Below, one piece after another: positions 23,596-34,982 of a stretch of 64,000 nt of DNA. Each line of letters starts with the position of its first letter. Position 1 is the stretch's first letter. The notes beneath the pieces were generated by a model. It searched no databases. It was not told where the DNA came from and was given only the letters and a program-made list of their open reading frames with translations. The stretch comes from Deinandra increscens subsp. villosa (taxonomy: Eukaryota > Streptophyta > Magnoliopsida > Asterales > Asteraceae): NCBI GenBank assembly GCA_039602395.1, contig JBCNJP010000203.1, forward strand, positions 62,001 to 126,000, written 5' to 3'. The translations under genes and the position numbers were made by a program.

Positions 23596-24110
23596 GCAAA
23601 AGAGTTATGCGGATAATAGACGACGCCCCTTAGTCTTTAATGTAGGAGATCGTGTCATGTTGAAAGTTTCTCCCTGGAAAGGTACCATTAGATTTGGGAA
23701 GAGAGGTAAGTTGAGCCCTCGTTACATTGGACCTTTTGAAATAACAGCTCGTATAGGCCCCGTGGCATATAGACTATTACTTCCTCCTGAGTTGGAAGGT
23801 GTACATGACGTATTCCACGTGTCCAACTTAAAGAAATGTTTATCCGACAAAACATTGATCATACCTGCAGGAGAGGTCCAAATCGATGATAAACTTAGGT
23901 TCAGTGAGGAACCTGTTAAGGTTTTAGATTAGAAGGTTCAAAAGCTTCGATGAAGTCGTATCAAGCTGGTGAAAGTTCGCTGGAATTCCAAGTATGGTCC
24001 GGAATTCACATGGGAAAGATTGGATCAAATGGAAAAGAAATATCCCCAGCTTTTTCATCGAAGGCAGAAAGGTACGTTTCATTGAAATTCGGGACGAAAT
24101 TTCTTAAACC
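23596..24110 (+). pseudogene. Tek-1 integrase C-terminus and chromodomain
   Basis: The new frame reads QKSYADNRRRPLVFNVGDRV, then GPFEITARIGPVAYRL and VFHVSNLKKC, the usual tail of chromovirus integrases. After a TAG at 23930 the remnant EEPVKVLD...KLRRSRIKLVKVRWNSKYGPEFTWE (with stops) is a chromodomain, which in this lineage directs integration to heterochromatin. A purine tract (CCAGGGGAGA) at about 24109-24118 precedes the 3' LTR. Confidence 0.85.
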
Positions 24111-24119
24111 AGGGGAGAC

Positions 24120-24736
24120 TGTGACATCCGTCACTTTAATTTTAGATTAAGAATGATAAGTTAGGGTTTATTTGGACTTATTTAGAATTAATTGTGATTA
24201 TGTCGATTATTTGAATATTTTAATATTAGATAAAGTCTCGTCACTTTGAACCGACCAACGAAACGAATAAAATATTTCGTTTAGCTGAAATAATGTGTTT
24301 ACTATAAGTTAAAACAATTTGAAAGGGTGTTTTTGTCGGTTAGTGATTTAATAGAAAAAGTTACGCGATTTAAGGAAACGACCCGTATAAAACGTCATAA
24401 CACTGGGTCGCTCGACCAAGTGTGACGAAACTGAAAAATAATTATACAGTTTAAAGCGTAATTTAATTACATGAATTTTCATGTAATTATTGTAATTTAT
24501 TGAATCCGGAAAAGTACCTGTGAAACACGACATATACTGAGTATTAACCGTAAATGACTGGTATTAATAAAAAGTTTATATGAAAATGGTATGTATGCAT
24601 GTATATGTCATATATATGTATGTGTATGTGTGTGGAAGAAGTAAAAGTAATGTGTAGATAAATATGTATATACATGGGGATTAATTGGTGGTAAAGGTAA
24701 TGATTACAATTCACCATTGGAACAACCACCTACACC
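24120..24736 (+). repeat. Tek-1 3' LTR (first 617 bases)
   Basis: Matches 15098-15716 with scattered substitutions. The remaining 2.7 kb expected from the 5' copy is absent because the N block begins here. Confidence 0.92.
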
Positions 24737-25236
24737 NNNNNNNNNNNNNNNNNNNNNNNNNNNNNNNNNNNNNNNNNNNNNNNNNNNNNNNNNNNNNNNN
24801 NNNNNNNNNNNNNNNNNNNNNNNNNNNNNNNNNNNNNNNNNNNNNNNNNNNNNNNNNNNNNNNNNNNNNNNNNNNNNNNNNNNNNNNNNNNNNNNNNNNN
24901 NNNNNNNNNNNNNNNNNNNNNNNNNNNNNNNNNNNNNNNNNNNNNNNNNNNNNNNNNNNNNNNNNNNNNNNNNNNNNNNNNNNNNNNNNNNNNNNNNNNN
25001 NNNNNNNNNNNNNNNNNNNNNNNNNNNNNNNNNNNNNNNNNNNNNNNNNNNNNNNNNNNNNNNNNNNNNNNNNNNNNNNNNNNNNNNNNNNNNNNNNNNN
25101 NNNNNNNNNNNNNNNNNNNNNNNNNNNNNNNNNNNNNNNNNNNNNNNNNNNNNNNNNNNNNNNNNNNNNNNNNNNNNNNNNNNNNNNNNNNNNNNNNNNN
25201 NNNNNNNNNNNNNNNNNNNNNNNNNNNNNNNNNNNN
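24737..25236. other. Assembly gap (500 N)
   Basis: Exactly 500 N. Sequence on the two sides does not join, and at least 2.7 kb of Tek-1 LTR and the end of an Athila LTR are expected in it, so the length is nominal. Open frames across the N run are artefacts. Confidence 0.98.
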
Positions 25237-25430
25237 ATTTATAGTACCTGATTTACTTGACAACTACTATTTCACCACATTACACGGGCAAGTGCACCCA
25301 TCGTGGACAGTATAGTAGTGGTAAGTTGAATCGGGGTCGATCAGGACATAATGGAAAATAGGAGCTCCCAATACACAACCTTTGTTTACGTTTAACCAAA
25401 TTTTATATTTAGGGAAAATAGTTTTTTTAG

Positions 25431-25432
<2 letters not shown>

Positions 25433-25493
<61 letters not shown>
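25433..25493. repeat. (TA)n-(GA)n microsatellite
   Basis: About 17 TA units run straight into about 13 GA units. Such compound tracts are prone to slippage and can stall assembly near the gap 200 bases away. Confidence 0.95.
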
Positions 25494-26514
25494 AAATGGA
25501 TCTTTGATCTCAAGTATGATAGAGTTAATATTGATTGGATTAACAACACTGAAAACTTATAATCAAGTTGTCATTTTATAACCTTACCTTAAGATTGTTC
25601 ACTGACAGGAAGTCGACCGCCTTTCGGCCCACCTGGTCAAGCACTATCCAACTGCTAATCGTCTACGAGGAGTACGAATGCTGAGGGAAGGTGCTGTCAG
25701 TGATCAAATGAAGTGGTATAATGCCACTTAGTCGTATGGCTCCTTGGTCGGGCAACCATTACGCTCGACACACCATTATGAACCAGTAGGGGAATAACCC
25801 TGCGTGCCGGATTATTTTATTATAAAAATGATCTTTTTAAAGGACTAAGGTCCGTTTCTTTCTTACACCGCTTTCGCGTATGCACGTCTAGCATAACCAG
25901 AGCCTAGTTCACAAACACGTACCTTTCGACTTCCGTGAAGTGACAAAATATTACCAAGCCCCTCCCAACCAAATACTTTCAGCCCGCACTTGCGTGGTCA
26001 GCCGAACTTGCTTACATAGACATAAGGACCTCGAACGTATCATGTAGCATGGGGCACGCGTCACCTTTTGGATCATGCATCGTCCCCCAAACGGGTGTCA
26101 CAGGTCCGGCCTTTGGGATTTTGACTCCCTAAATGGTCTGTGATACGTGAAGCACGCTTGGTTCAGAAAATCAGTAATACACTTTCAATAAAAAGGGTTT
26201 TATAAAGTCATGAGACACACCTTAGAATAGTGTTATAAAAGCAACTTGAAAACTTGTTAAAAGCATGTTATCTCCAATTAAGTGTAAGAGTTTGGCCAAT
26301 CATGGCTTATAGATTTGCCAGTTAGTAAAAAAAGACTTCATAGACAAAATACTTTCATTTACTAAACTGGTTATGCTTCATACAAACCTTACATACTTGA
26401 AGATACAAAGGAACCAAGTGGTTCGTTAACTAATCTAAAAGTGAGGGAGAGAGGAAAGAATTGAGCAATTTGTGAAGTGGAGGAAGGCAAGCTTTTATTG
26501 GAAAAATCTGGAGA

Positions 26515-26645
26515 TCAGCACGGGGCGTGTTAGGTGGGGTACGGGCCGTGCCATGTTAGGGAGGTCAGAGGAATGGGTCGTGTTGATCAGAAGCCAATCC
26601 GGGTCGGGCACATGGCGTGCTTCATGGGGCACGGACCGTGCTAGA
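26515..26645 (-). repeat. ACGGACCGTG-like palindrome cluster in Ath-2 LTR
   Basis: Sites include GCACGGGGCGTG (26518), TACGGGCCGTGCC (26540), GGGCACATGGCGTGC (26607) and GGGGCACGGACCGTGCT (26626). The last has 6-bp dyad arms, GCACGG and CCGTGC. The cluster parallels those in the other families. Confidence 0.65.
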
Positions 26646-26840
26646 GCAACATTTTTCAAACTCTTGCATTCTCTTTGCTTTTTCTGCTAGATAATGCTCC
26701 TTTTTTTGTATTTCGACTCTAGAAAACCCGAAAAACTAAAAATAAAACAAAATTGCTTTGTTTTGATGTTAGTAACTAGGTTTTGTCTCGATTTGTGAGG
26801 ATATTTCTATCATTAAATATGTATATTTTAGCGTACATCA

Positions 26841-28058
26841 AATATCCGCACACTCAAATGTTTGTTTGTCCTCAAGCAAAACCTCATAATTGTGGGCTTT
26901 GACACAACCCAAATCCTCATTTTCGTGATTTGCCAAGACTTGTGCCTGAGAAGTGATTCCTCCTCCATTTTACGTATTTTTGGTCCATTAATTTAACTCC
27001 TACCTTTTTAATTAAAATATTTTATTATTGACAAGCCTACTTAGAAGTTTATTTAACTACTTACTTACATGCCTCACAAGTGGTCACTAATCACTCTTTC
27101 TGGAAGATTTTTCGGGTGGACACATATACCAAGGTAGAAACGAAATAGAGAGCATATGCTTGACATGGAATTGAACCGCCACCGATCTCATCAGAAGTCA
27201 TAGGATCATTATGAGGTCTTTAAAAGGGTAGGCTTGGGGTAAGGGTAGGATGGTTTTATTTGAAAAGGAAAAAGGCGTAAATAAACGGTATTTTTACTGG
27301 TTTTTCAAGAAGCTTCAAGTTTTTCACTATTCTCGAAAAGAATCTTCTAGAGGCAGATAACTCCTTGCTTCTAAGGGGATTTTCCTTTTATTTTGACCAA
27401 AATTTTTTTCCAGACATACAGCGGGTATAAAGTCTGAGGTCCGTCTAGACTTTTATGCCTTTTTATTGATTTTGAGAAAATAGTGAAAACTTTATTAATT
27501 TTTTTTTTAAAAACCTTTTAAAATAACTGTTTAGTTACTAAAAGAGAAGGTGTAAAAAGAAAAAGTTTTTGGGGGTTTATTAGGGTGATTTGCAGAGGGG
27601 GTTTATCCTGCAAATATATTTGGGGTTTAAGAAACGAAAGGGTTTAGGCTCAAAGGGGCTTACTAGGGGATATATTTTTGGGTAGAGAATGGGGTGAGAT
27701 AAGAAATCATAAGTGTCTCAATCCTTTGATGTTGTGGCCTCTGATTTTGTCCGTTTTAGGATGTATTGTCGTGTCAAGTTCTACCTCTATCGCATTTACC
27801 TGGTTTCTCTCAAAAAAATAAAAAAGAGCATCTCTATAGGTGATCATGCTATAAAGGCTCAAATTCTCACTGTCAAGGGAAAAGGGAAAATGTAAGCTCG
27901 CAATTGAATAAATTTGGTTTCATCTTGTCAATAAAGATTTATTTCAAATCTTTGAGGTATTTGTAAGTTAATGGATAAAAATTTGATAAATGGGAGGAAT
28001 TTTTTTTTTTTGGACACTTGTCTTAGAAAACAACAAAGTTGAAAATTTTGGGCAGTAC
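26841..28058 (-). other. Ath-2 3' internal region, no gene seen
   Basis: About 1.2 kb upstream of the Ath-2 LTR in element orientation. It is rich in A and T runs with only short frames. It ends at 28058, where Tek-2 is inserted (candidate target site AGTAC, other side not visible). Confidence 0.5.
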
Positions 28059-29627
28059 TGTAACACTCTGATAAAATGACGAGAACGAACGGAGAATTTT
28101 AAAAGAAAAATAAAAGAAAAAGTGAAAAGCTGACACATGCGGGCCGCATGTATCTCCTGTTTCCCCTTATGAGGGCCGCATGTTTTTCGGGTCGATGGGG
28201 CGGTTCACGGGTCAGCAAAACAGGATTCGCGAGTGTTTCTGGTCCATGCAGGCCGCATGGACTTTCTTGTGCACCGCAAGTGCGCCGCATGTCGCCTAGG
28301 TCTATAAGGTTTTCACCCATTTTCTGCTCATTTTCACCACAACCACTTAGAGAAATCCTCTCCTTTCCGTCCCTTTTCCTCTGAGATACCCAATTCCGGC
28401 CAAGGGAAGTCTGGTGGTCGGAGTTCACGCCCTCGGGAGCTCTAAGAGTGTTCGGGTAAGCCTCTATTCATCTTGTATCCTCATTTCAAGCTTGGTTTTG
28501 CTATGATCAACCACTGATCATTTGTTGGTAATGTCCCATGAGTAGTTGCATGTACGATCAGGAGCAATCTATGGCTTGAGGAACCGATTGCTTAACATTT
28601 CGTGGTGAGTTTTGTGTTCGGTTGGGTTTTTATCAAGTTTTGTTATGATCCGTCACTCATTCTATGTTTTGATGATGCATGCAAAGGGTTTTCTAGCCTC
28701 TGGAGTGAATTTGGAGTTTGAGGAAGTGAAAGACCCGTTTTTGAGGCTTGGTACAAGTTTTGGTGCTTAAGGTACAAGCTACTTATGCATGCATGTGTGT
28801 TTTTCGGGTTTGTTTTTGCTTCTGGGAAAGTTGGCCTAGGAAACCCACCATCTCAGTGTCCATATTGGCACCTACAAGGAGATTGGTAGATGGGTGGAGG
28901 CGGTGCTTATTTGTTTTGTGTTTTGTCACCCGAAAAACAAGTTTTTGGTTATGTTGAGGTAGTGGAATTGTTGTCAGTAATTTTCAGTGGGTTCAAGACC
29001 CCAAAACTTTGTTGAAATCAATTTCTAAGTATGATGGATTTAGTGATTGTGGTTGTGGTGGTTAAAAACGACATTTCGGGTGATATCGGGTTAAACCGGG
29101 ACTCATAACTTTGGTTTGGTTCGGCCTCAGTGCCTAAAAATGAATATTTTGCTACTGGAAATGTCGGGAACAAAACCCCGTTGTCGAAACGAGCCAAAAA
29201 TGAAAAATGGCAAAAATCCACTAAAAGACAAAAATGTCGATGCGGGCCGCATGTGTTTTTTTGGGTGTTCCAAGTGGCCCGCATCCCAGAAAGTCAACTG
29301 CAGTCAATGACCTGCCATGCGGGCCGCATGGCTGGTCTCTGGGGTTTTATATGAGGCCCGCATGCTGCGTTAGGCAGTTTTGCTATTTTTGTTTGTTTTT
29401 TGTTTTGGGAAATATCGAGAGGACCAATTTGGTTGTTTTTACGAGTATGGGCATAACGGTTTCCAGTAATGATATTTCACTTCCCGGTTGGGGACCTATG
29501 ATCTCGTTGGATGTTTGTTGTCTGCTCAGTATGTTCCCGGGAGTGTCGCTAACTTCTCTGTTTAGTTATTGTTGTCGTTACCAAAGTTTCGTATGCGCAC
29601 TTTTGGTTTGTGATAGGTTTTGATATA
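28059..29627 (+). repeat. Tek-2 5' LTR, part 1
   Basis: First 1.57 kb of the LTR up to the target duplication of CopA-2 (TATTT, 29628-29632). It contains palindromic CATGCGGGCCGCATG sites at 28135-28290 and 29232-29366, and a TATA-like TCTATAAGG at about 28300 just after the first cluster. The rest of the LTR is at 39186-40104 and 42767-42789. Confidence 0.8.
28135..29366 (+). repeat. GCGGGCCGCATG palindrome clusters in Tek-2 LTR
   Basis: About eight sites occur in two groups: 28135, 28171, 28244 and 28280, then 29235, 29272, 29318 and 29354. CATGCGGGCCGCATG is a 15-bp dyad with 7-bp arms. One group lies upstream of the TATA-like box and the other far inside the LTR. Confidence 0.8.
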
Positions 29628-29632
29628 TATTT

Positions 29633-30004
29633 TGTAGAAACGAGATACGATCTTACTACTGCGTGTATCAATCAATCCTAGCAACAACGGATGTAAATAA
29701 GAGAATTCTTATTGATCACTTGAAGATACAATGAAGTTCTCTCTAGTTTCTCTCTCTAGAAACACACACAGAAGGTGTAGAATGACAGAAGTGTTTCAAA
29801 TCGTTCGTTGCTTGCACATTCTAACACACAGCTATTTATAGTTAGTGACATAGCAACCAGCGTACCAACCTGGTACGCCGGACCATATGATCCGCCGGAC
29901 CATATGGTACGCCACCAACCAAATAGACACTACAACTCACTCTAAGACATGCTCACATAGATACAATACACGAGACACTCATAGCATAGGAATACGCTCT
30001 AACA
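29633..30004 (-). repeat. CopA-2 3' LTR
   Basis: 372 bases, TGTTAGAGC...TTTCTACA on the minus strand. TATAAATA lies at 29833-29840. It has two 17-bp palindromic units where the 5' LTR has one. The purine tract AAGGGGGAG (minus strand, about 30006-30014) precedes it. Confidence 0.95.
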
Positions 30005-31713
30005 AACTCCCCCTTAACGTGTAGTGTATCTATTCTCTAACTAAACTACAGTCTTCAATCTTCAACATGGCTGCATCCGATCTTTGACTTGAAATCTTGT
30101 CAGAAATAGAGCTTGCATGGCTGGATCACTCTTTAATTATCTTTGCACTTCAAGATCCACTTGTGAAAGATACTTCATACTCCCCCTTTCACCATGCTTG
30201 AGTCTTGACACACAAACCTGCAATTTCAGAAGACAGAAACGCGGTTTCCTTTTCTTTTGAAAATTAATTTAATTTTGGCGCAAAACTTCTCTTCGAGAAT
30301 CCAAGATATAGTTTTAAAATTTTGATTTCGTATCACATATCGATCGGTCGAAAACAAATAAGAAACAAAATCTTTTTGGCTTTTTGAAATTTACATCAAA
30401 ACACACCGAAAATCTTTTTGAACTTTTCAGATATGAAACATAAATGCAATACTGAATCAGACACTATTTTTGTCTTTTGCAAGAAAGATCACAACTTGGG
30501 ATCATATTGGTCATATCATGATGAACTACACTTCAATTTCAATTACTTCAGCACACAAGTCATGTCGATTACTGGTATAATTTGTCCATCTTAAACTCAG
30601 GCACAATCATACTCATAACATCTGGATATGTTATTGATTGATTTAGTTTGCTTTGACCAGTGTACCCCACACTATCAGACATACTCAGATATGTTTTTCG
30701 CTTTTATATCACACTTTGTGATTTCATTTGTGATTTAATCACATAATAATTGTATTCATGATACAGTCAACTGTGTTCCATGCAAAAAGAAATAAGAACG
30801 TTAAATCGTCTACCTTAAGGTCGATCTTTCGATACGCAGATAAGGCCTCGGATTTAACAAAATAAGAAAATAAAACAAGTTGAAATTGTATAACTCAACA
30901 ACAATCAGGTCGGTACTCCCGTACACGCAGAGAAAGTCCGATGAGTTATACGAAACACCAAAGAAAATAAAGCAGAACGTCAAACGAACAACAATCAGGT
31001 CGATCTTTCGATACGCAAAGAAAGTCCGATCGTTTGACAAAATAAAGAAAATCAAACAAGTTTAAATCTTTGCAAAATGAACACATGTATACACAGTGAC
31101 TTCTCATTTTCTTTTTCACATATTTTTTCTTGATATCATGAGATATGCATCAAGATGTTGTCCACTTGGTCAAGCATTAGTATATAATGTGTTTATCACA
31201 TCTGAATACTTTCTGATTTAATGCCGAGCCTACCAAGCACATCGAACAATGATCTTATGGCTTTTTCATCTATTTTATCCGTGAGCCAGACACGTAAGCC
31301 AATGTACCATCATTTCCCAATCATGTTGGATACAACTTCTCATTTTTCAATGTTTTTGTATTTTCTGTTTTTCTCCCCCTTAAAATGAAAACTCTATTTT
31401 TGGATTTTCATTTTAACACAACCAAAAAACACGAAGACGCTATTTTTGGTATTTCAATTTTCTCCCCTAAACTCCATACGAAATGCATTAAAGAAAGAAA
31501 ATTGACCTTTCGACATGGATACCTTTCAGATTTAGCTTTTAGAAAAATTTCAGTTTTGAATTTTGGATCACATGAAATTTAACTTAAATTAGCAGAATAC
31601 CCCTCCATCAGCAACTTTTCAATCACCGATAGGTCTTCTAGAAGTACCTGCACACTGGTCAAACACATCAGTTTATAAATGACCCGAAGCGAATTGCTTC
31701 TGGTCGACCAGTA
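30005..31713 (-). other. CopA-2 3' untranslated region
   Basis: Counterpart of 797-2425 and 60716-62005. No gene is visible. It includes the triple stem-loop (30800-31038) and, at its upstream end near 31625-31713, the last gag residues (DTGRPEAIRFGSF). Confidence 0.75.
30800..31038 (-). ncRNA. Triple stem-loop module in CopA-2 3' UTR
   Basis: Units at 30800-30858, 30888-30951 and 30979-31038. Their outer arms are three unrelated perfect pairs: GTTAAATC/GATTTAAC, GTATAACTCA/TGAGTTATAC and GTCAAACGA/TCGTTTGAC. Each encloses the shared core CTGCGTATCGAAAGATCGAC or its variant. The inner hairpin is ATC-GAAA-GAT in two units and GTAC-GGGA-GTAC in the middle one: different stems, same shape, both closed by GNRA-type loops. 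Spacers between units are A/T-rich. Confidence 0.68.
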
Positions 31714-31732
31714 TCTTGATTTAGAGGTGCAC

Positions 31733-31950
31733 ATCGGAACCGGTTCCGGGACCGAAATCGGAGAACCGAACCGGAACCGGTCCGGTCCCAGACCCGAAAA
31801 ATTAGAACCGGTCCCGGTCCCAGAAAAAACCGGCGGTTCCGAACCGGTTTCACCTTTCAGCCCCAGAACCGGTCCTAGAACCGGTCCTCCCAGAACCGAT
31901 CCCATAGAACCGGTCCCGGAACCGGTCCCAACCGGTTCTAACGGTACTTT
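31733..31950 (+). repeat. Left subterminal ACCGG repeats of the hAT element
   Basis: About eleven copies of AACCGG(T/C) in roughly 215 bases, in both orientations because AACCGGTT is self-complementary. In hAT elements subterminal repeats are bound by the transposase, so these are probable binding sites. Confidence 0.88.
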
Positions 31951-32332
31951 GACTACTTTCAAGTATGTGCAGATTTTTGCAGCCTTTCTTCAATGCTTTT
32001 GGTGTTTGGACTAGCCTTTCTTCAATGCTTTTGGTGGTAGGTTTGGACTAGACTTTTATTAATGTATCCTCTTTCGAATTCTTTCTCCATTTGGACTAGA
32101 CTATACATAATACATTTATGATCAATCAATTAATTAGACTATACATTTATGATCAATCAATTAATTTTGCAGCCTTTCTTCAATGACCCGTTTTTTTTGC
32201 CTTTCACCCCCAAAGACAACTTTCCAACTTTTTATATATACCATCATATATACTTGGTTTATTACAATACATGCAATCAAAGATTCAAAAAAATCACTAC
32301 AAAGTTCTCATTTTCAATCTCTTTTTGTTGTT

Positions 32333-34411
32333 ATGGCTAACCCAAGTGAAGCATCCGTTGGAGCTGGGGAAGGTGCGGCTTCAAGTGTTTATGTCGTGAG
32401 GGTGAAAACAACACAAAGAAACTTAGACCCATGGGCACATTTCGACTTATGCGAAATGTCGAACGGGACCGAGAAGGCGCGTTGTCATGCATGCGGGAAA
32501 CTTTATGAGGCGGGGGCAAACTCTAGTTTGAGGAAGCATTTGAGGCAATCATGTAGCGTGTTGAACGCTAACCCGGGTAAGGATCAAGCGCAAATGGGTA
32601 CGAAGGGAGAAATATTCAATTTCGATTTGAGTAACGTTCGTGACCGAATGGCAAAGTTTGTTATCCAAGAAGCTCTTCCGTTTGATCACTTTGACAACCC
32701 TCGCCTAACAAGTTTGATTCGGGAAACTCTACAACCTCGATACGCCCAAGTAAGTCGCACAACACTTAGGCGTGATTGTTTAAAACTTTGGGAAGTTGCA
32801 AAAAAAGATTTAATTGCACTTTTTGAAAACTTGCAAACCGGTGTGAACTTAACAACCGACGTTTGGTCGGCTCCACACAATTTACCGGAGTCGTACTTAT
32901 GTGTCACCGCTCATTATATATGTCCTTCTTCATGGCAAATGATGAAACGTACGGTTGTGTTCGAATTATTTGGATATCCTCACACGGGAGAAAATGTTTT
33001 CAAACTATTGGATTATGTAATCCGAACGTTTAAATTGGAAACCAAAGTTTTTTCTATGTCTTTTGACAATGCTTCCAACAACACTACGGCGGTTGAAAAA
33101 TTAAAACTCAAATATCGACCAACTTGCAACGGGGTTTTTTTTCATAGTCGTTGTGTGGCTCATATTATCAACTTGGTGGTTCAAGATGGTTTAAATGTTG
33201 CACAAGTTAGTGTTTTTAGAGAACAATTCAAAAACATGTTGCGTTCCATCTTTAAACAAAGTCGAGCAAGATATATGAATTACCGGAAATTGTGTACCGA
33301 TACGAATTCGGTTTGTCTTGGACCGAATTGGGACGTTCCTACACGTTGGAACTCAACTTTTAAAATGTTTCAAAGTGCTTTAAGACAAAGGGATACTTTA
33401 AAACATTTTCATGAGCGACTTGAATCTCGTGGTAAGGCTACATCATTTCCGGACGAGGGTTGGGTTTGTATTCAAGAAATGTGCGAATTGCTTGATGTTT
33501 TTAACACCGCAACTACACAACTTTCGGGTGTTTATTATCCGACAAGTTCTTTTGTTCTTCACAACCTTTTCTTGATGGCAAAAAAGTTGTGTGAGTTTGA
33601 GTTTAAAAATGATATGTTCCATTCCATGGTGGTTCCAATGAAAGAAAAGTTTAAGAAATATTTTAAAGAGATCCCGGCCGTTTTCACTTGTGCGGCATTC
33701 TTGAACCCGTGTTACAACGTTACGGGTGTTGAAACGGTCATTGATAGGATATGTTCCTATTTGAGTTTGTATGAAGAAAATCCAAATTTCGCCCAAGAAA
33801 CCAAAATGGCTTTTCACACATCTATTCAAAACATGTTCGATGCTTATTTGGTTCGTTATGGTCCAACAACACAAGTCCATCACTCGTTCGCAAGTAGTTC
33901 GAGTATGGACCCGGATGATTTGTATAATATGTTTCGTGTTGAAAATACCAAACGTCAAAGAGGAAGCACCCCAAGTAGTGAGCTTGGGAGATATAGTGGG
34001 ACGGATTTTTTGGCCACTATGACTCGGGAGGAGTTTGATCATTTCGACATCTTGGCTTGGTGGAAAGGAAAAGAAGCTCAATTTCCTATCCTTTCCGCTA
34101 TGGCACGGGATCTACTTAGTGTCCAAGCTTCTACGGTGGCTTCCGAATCCGCTTTTTCTCTAAGTGGGAGGGTCTTATCGTTGAGAAGGACGAGGCTAAC
34201 TCCGGCTTCGATCGAGATGTGCATTTGCCTAAAGGATCATTTGGATGTGATGGAACGTATACAAAATGAATCGACTCTTGAAGATGAAACTACACTTGAA
34301 GATAGGCTTCACATAAACGAGATCGAGCTCGCAACAAACAATCAACTTGGCGATGAAGAAGCTCTTGATTTGACGATTCGTGTTGGACCAAATAGTTCGG
34401 ATGAAGAGTGA
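32333..34411 (+). CDS. hAT transposase, intact (692 aa)
   Basis: The enzyme excises and reinserts the hAT element by cut-and-paste in the nucleus. I choose the ATG at 32333 (MANPSEASVG); the frame is open upstream to 32183 but that part is low in transposase character. A BED zinc finger spans residues 34-74 (C51, C54, H69, C74). Acidic candidates for the RNase-H-like catalytic site are D176 in LTTDVWSAP and D245 in MSFDNASNN. The hAT dimerisation region near the C-terminus reads ILAWWKGKEAQFPILSAMAR, then ASTVASESAFSLSGRVLS and LTPASIEMCICLKDHL. The tail is acidic. Length is normal for plant hAT enzymes and there are no internal stops. A domesticated host gene is ruled out by the flanking inverted repeats and target duplication. 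Confidence 0.95.
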   Translation: MANPSEASVGAGEGAASSVYVVRVKTTQRNLDPWAHFDLCEMSNGTEKARCHACGKLYEAGANSSLRKHLRQSCSVLNANPGKDQAQMGTKGEIFNFDLSNVRDRMAKFVIQEALPFDHFDNPRLTSLIRETLQPRYAQVSRTTLRRDCLKLWEVAKKDLIALFENLQTGVNLTTDVWSAPHNLPESYLCVTAHYICPSSWQMMKRTVVFELFGYPHTGENVFKLLDYVIRTFKLETKVFSMSFDNASNNTTAVEKLKLKYRPTCNGVFFHSRCVAHIINLVVQDGLNVAQVSVFREQFKNMLRSIFKQSRARYMNYRKLCTDTNSVCLGPNWDVPTRWNSTFKMFQSALRQRDTLKHFHERLESRGKATSFPDEGWVCIQEMCELLDVFNTATTQLSGVYYPTSSFVLHNLFLMAKKLCEFEFKNDMFHSMVVPMKEKFKKYFKEIPAVFTCAAFLNPCYNVTGVETVIDRICSYLSLYEENPNFAQETKMAFHTSIQNMFDAYLVRYGPTTQVHHSFASSSSMDPDDLYNMFRVENTKRQRGSTPSSELGRYSGTDFLATMTREEFDHFDILAWWKGKEAQFPILSAMARDLLSVQASTVASESAFSLSGRVLSLRRTRLTPASIEMCICLKDHLDVMERIQNESTLEDETTLEDRLHINEIELATNNQLGDEEALDLTIRVGPNSSDEE

Positions 34412-34782
34412 AGATTGAAGACATGAAGACTTGCGGTTGAAGACTTGAAGAATGAAGCTTGAAGACGTTTAAATCATTTAGAATTTTTCGTATTTCGTAT
34501 TTGGTTGAAGACTTTAAATCTTATTTCGTATTTCGTATTTCGTATTTGCTTGAAGACTTTAAGTATCTTATTTGTAATGGTGTGTAATATTGTATTTCCT
34601 AACCGAACACGTGACGGATCGTAAGTTATTTATTAAGAATGTAGTTTTTTATTCAATACTTATTGGCTTATATTTTTTATTTTGGTCAAAATGTAAGTTT
34701 AAAACAACTAAAAACTTCACAGTAGCAAAAAGATCAAAAAAAGAAAACAAGTGCAAGTGTGCAACCCAAGTTAATGCCCAGC

Positions 34783-34982
34783 GACCGGTTTTTAATGGGA
34801 ACCGGTCCCAGAACCGGGTTTGGTGGGAACCGGTCCCAGAACCGAACCGAATCGGTTCCACTGGTCCCGGGTTTTCAGTTGAAGGATCGGTTCTAGAACC
34901 GGAACCGGTCCTAGCCGGAACCGGTTTTTTTTTGGTTGACCAGAACCGGGACCGGTCCCGAACCGGAACCGGTTCTTTGACT
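34783..34982 (+). repeat. Right subterminal ACCGG repeats of the hAT element
   Basis: About ten GAACCGG/CCGGTTC copies in 200 bases, mirroring the left end. The right inverted repeat ends at 35003. Confidence 0.88.

Larger units (their letters stand above)
15098..24736 (+). mobile_element. Tek-1: Tekay-type chromovirus, decayed, runs into gap
   Basis: A 3.3 kb 5' LTR (15098-18392) is followed by an initiator-Met primer site, uORF, gag, protease, RT, RNase H, integrase and chromodomain, then the start of the 3' LTR at 24120, cut by the N block. Domain order and the C-terminal chromodomain place it in the Tekay (Del) chromoviruses. Stops are scattered through all genes and about 4-5% of compared LTR positions differ by eye, so it is an old, dead copy. 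A CopA solo LTR sits in its gag. The far end and target duplication (candidate CATGA at 15093-15097) are not visible. Confidence 0.88.
25237..26840 (-). repeat. Ath-2 3' LTR (Athila-like, truncated by gap)
   Basis: On the minus strand the repeat begins TGATGTACGC at 26840, right after a GAGGACAAACAAACATTTGAGTGTGCGGA-type context that precedes Athila 3' LTRs. Near the gap it reads GGGTGCACTTGCCCGTG and CGACCCCGATTCAACTTACC, which I associate with the distal part of such LTRs. It contains a TA/GA microsatellite and GC-rich palindromic sites (26515-26645). No partner LTR lies in the window. Confidence 0.6.

Noticed and set aside
24685..25263. Long open frames across the N blocks (also 46353-47043)
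   Set aside because: They consist almost wholly of undetermined bases and are artefacts of translating N.
25237..28058. A host gene between the first gap and Tek-2
   Set aside because: No frame over 80 codons, no domain and no convincing exon structure; the sequence fits an Athila 3' end.
28148..29623. Frames of 64-129 codons in the Tek-2 LTR
   Set aside because: They lie in an LTR, have no domain and overlap palindromic motif clusters that raise GC and suppress stops.
31679..32014. Proline/glycine-rich frames at the hAT ends (also 34590-34985 and minus-strand partners)
   Set aside because: They are translations of the ACCGG subterminal repeats in several frames, not genes.
33443..34081. 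212-codon frame opposite the hAT transposase
   Set aside because: It is the shadow of a highly coding strand; composition and position follow the transposase codons and no domain is visible.
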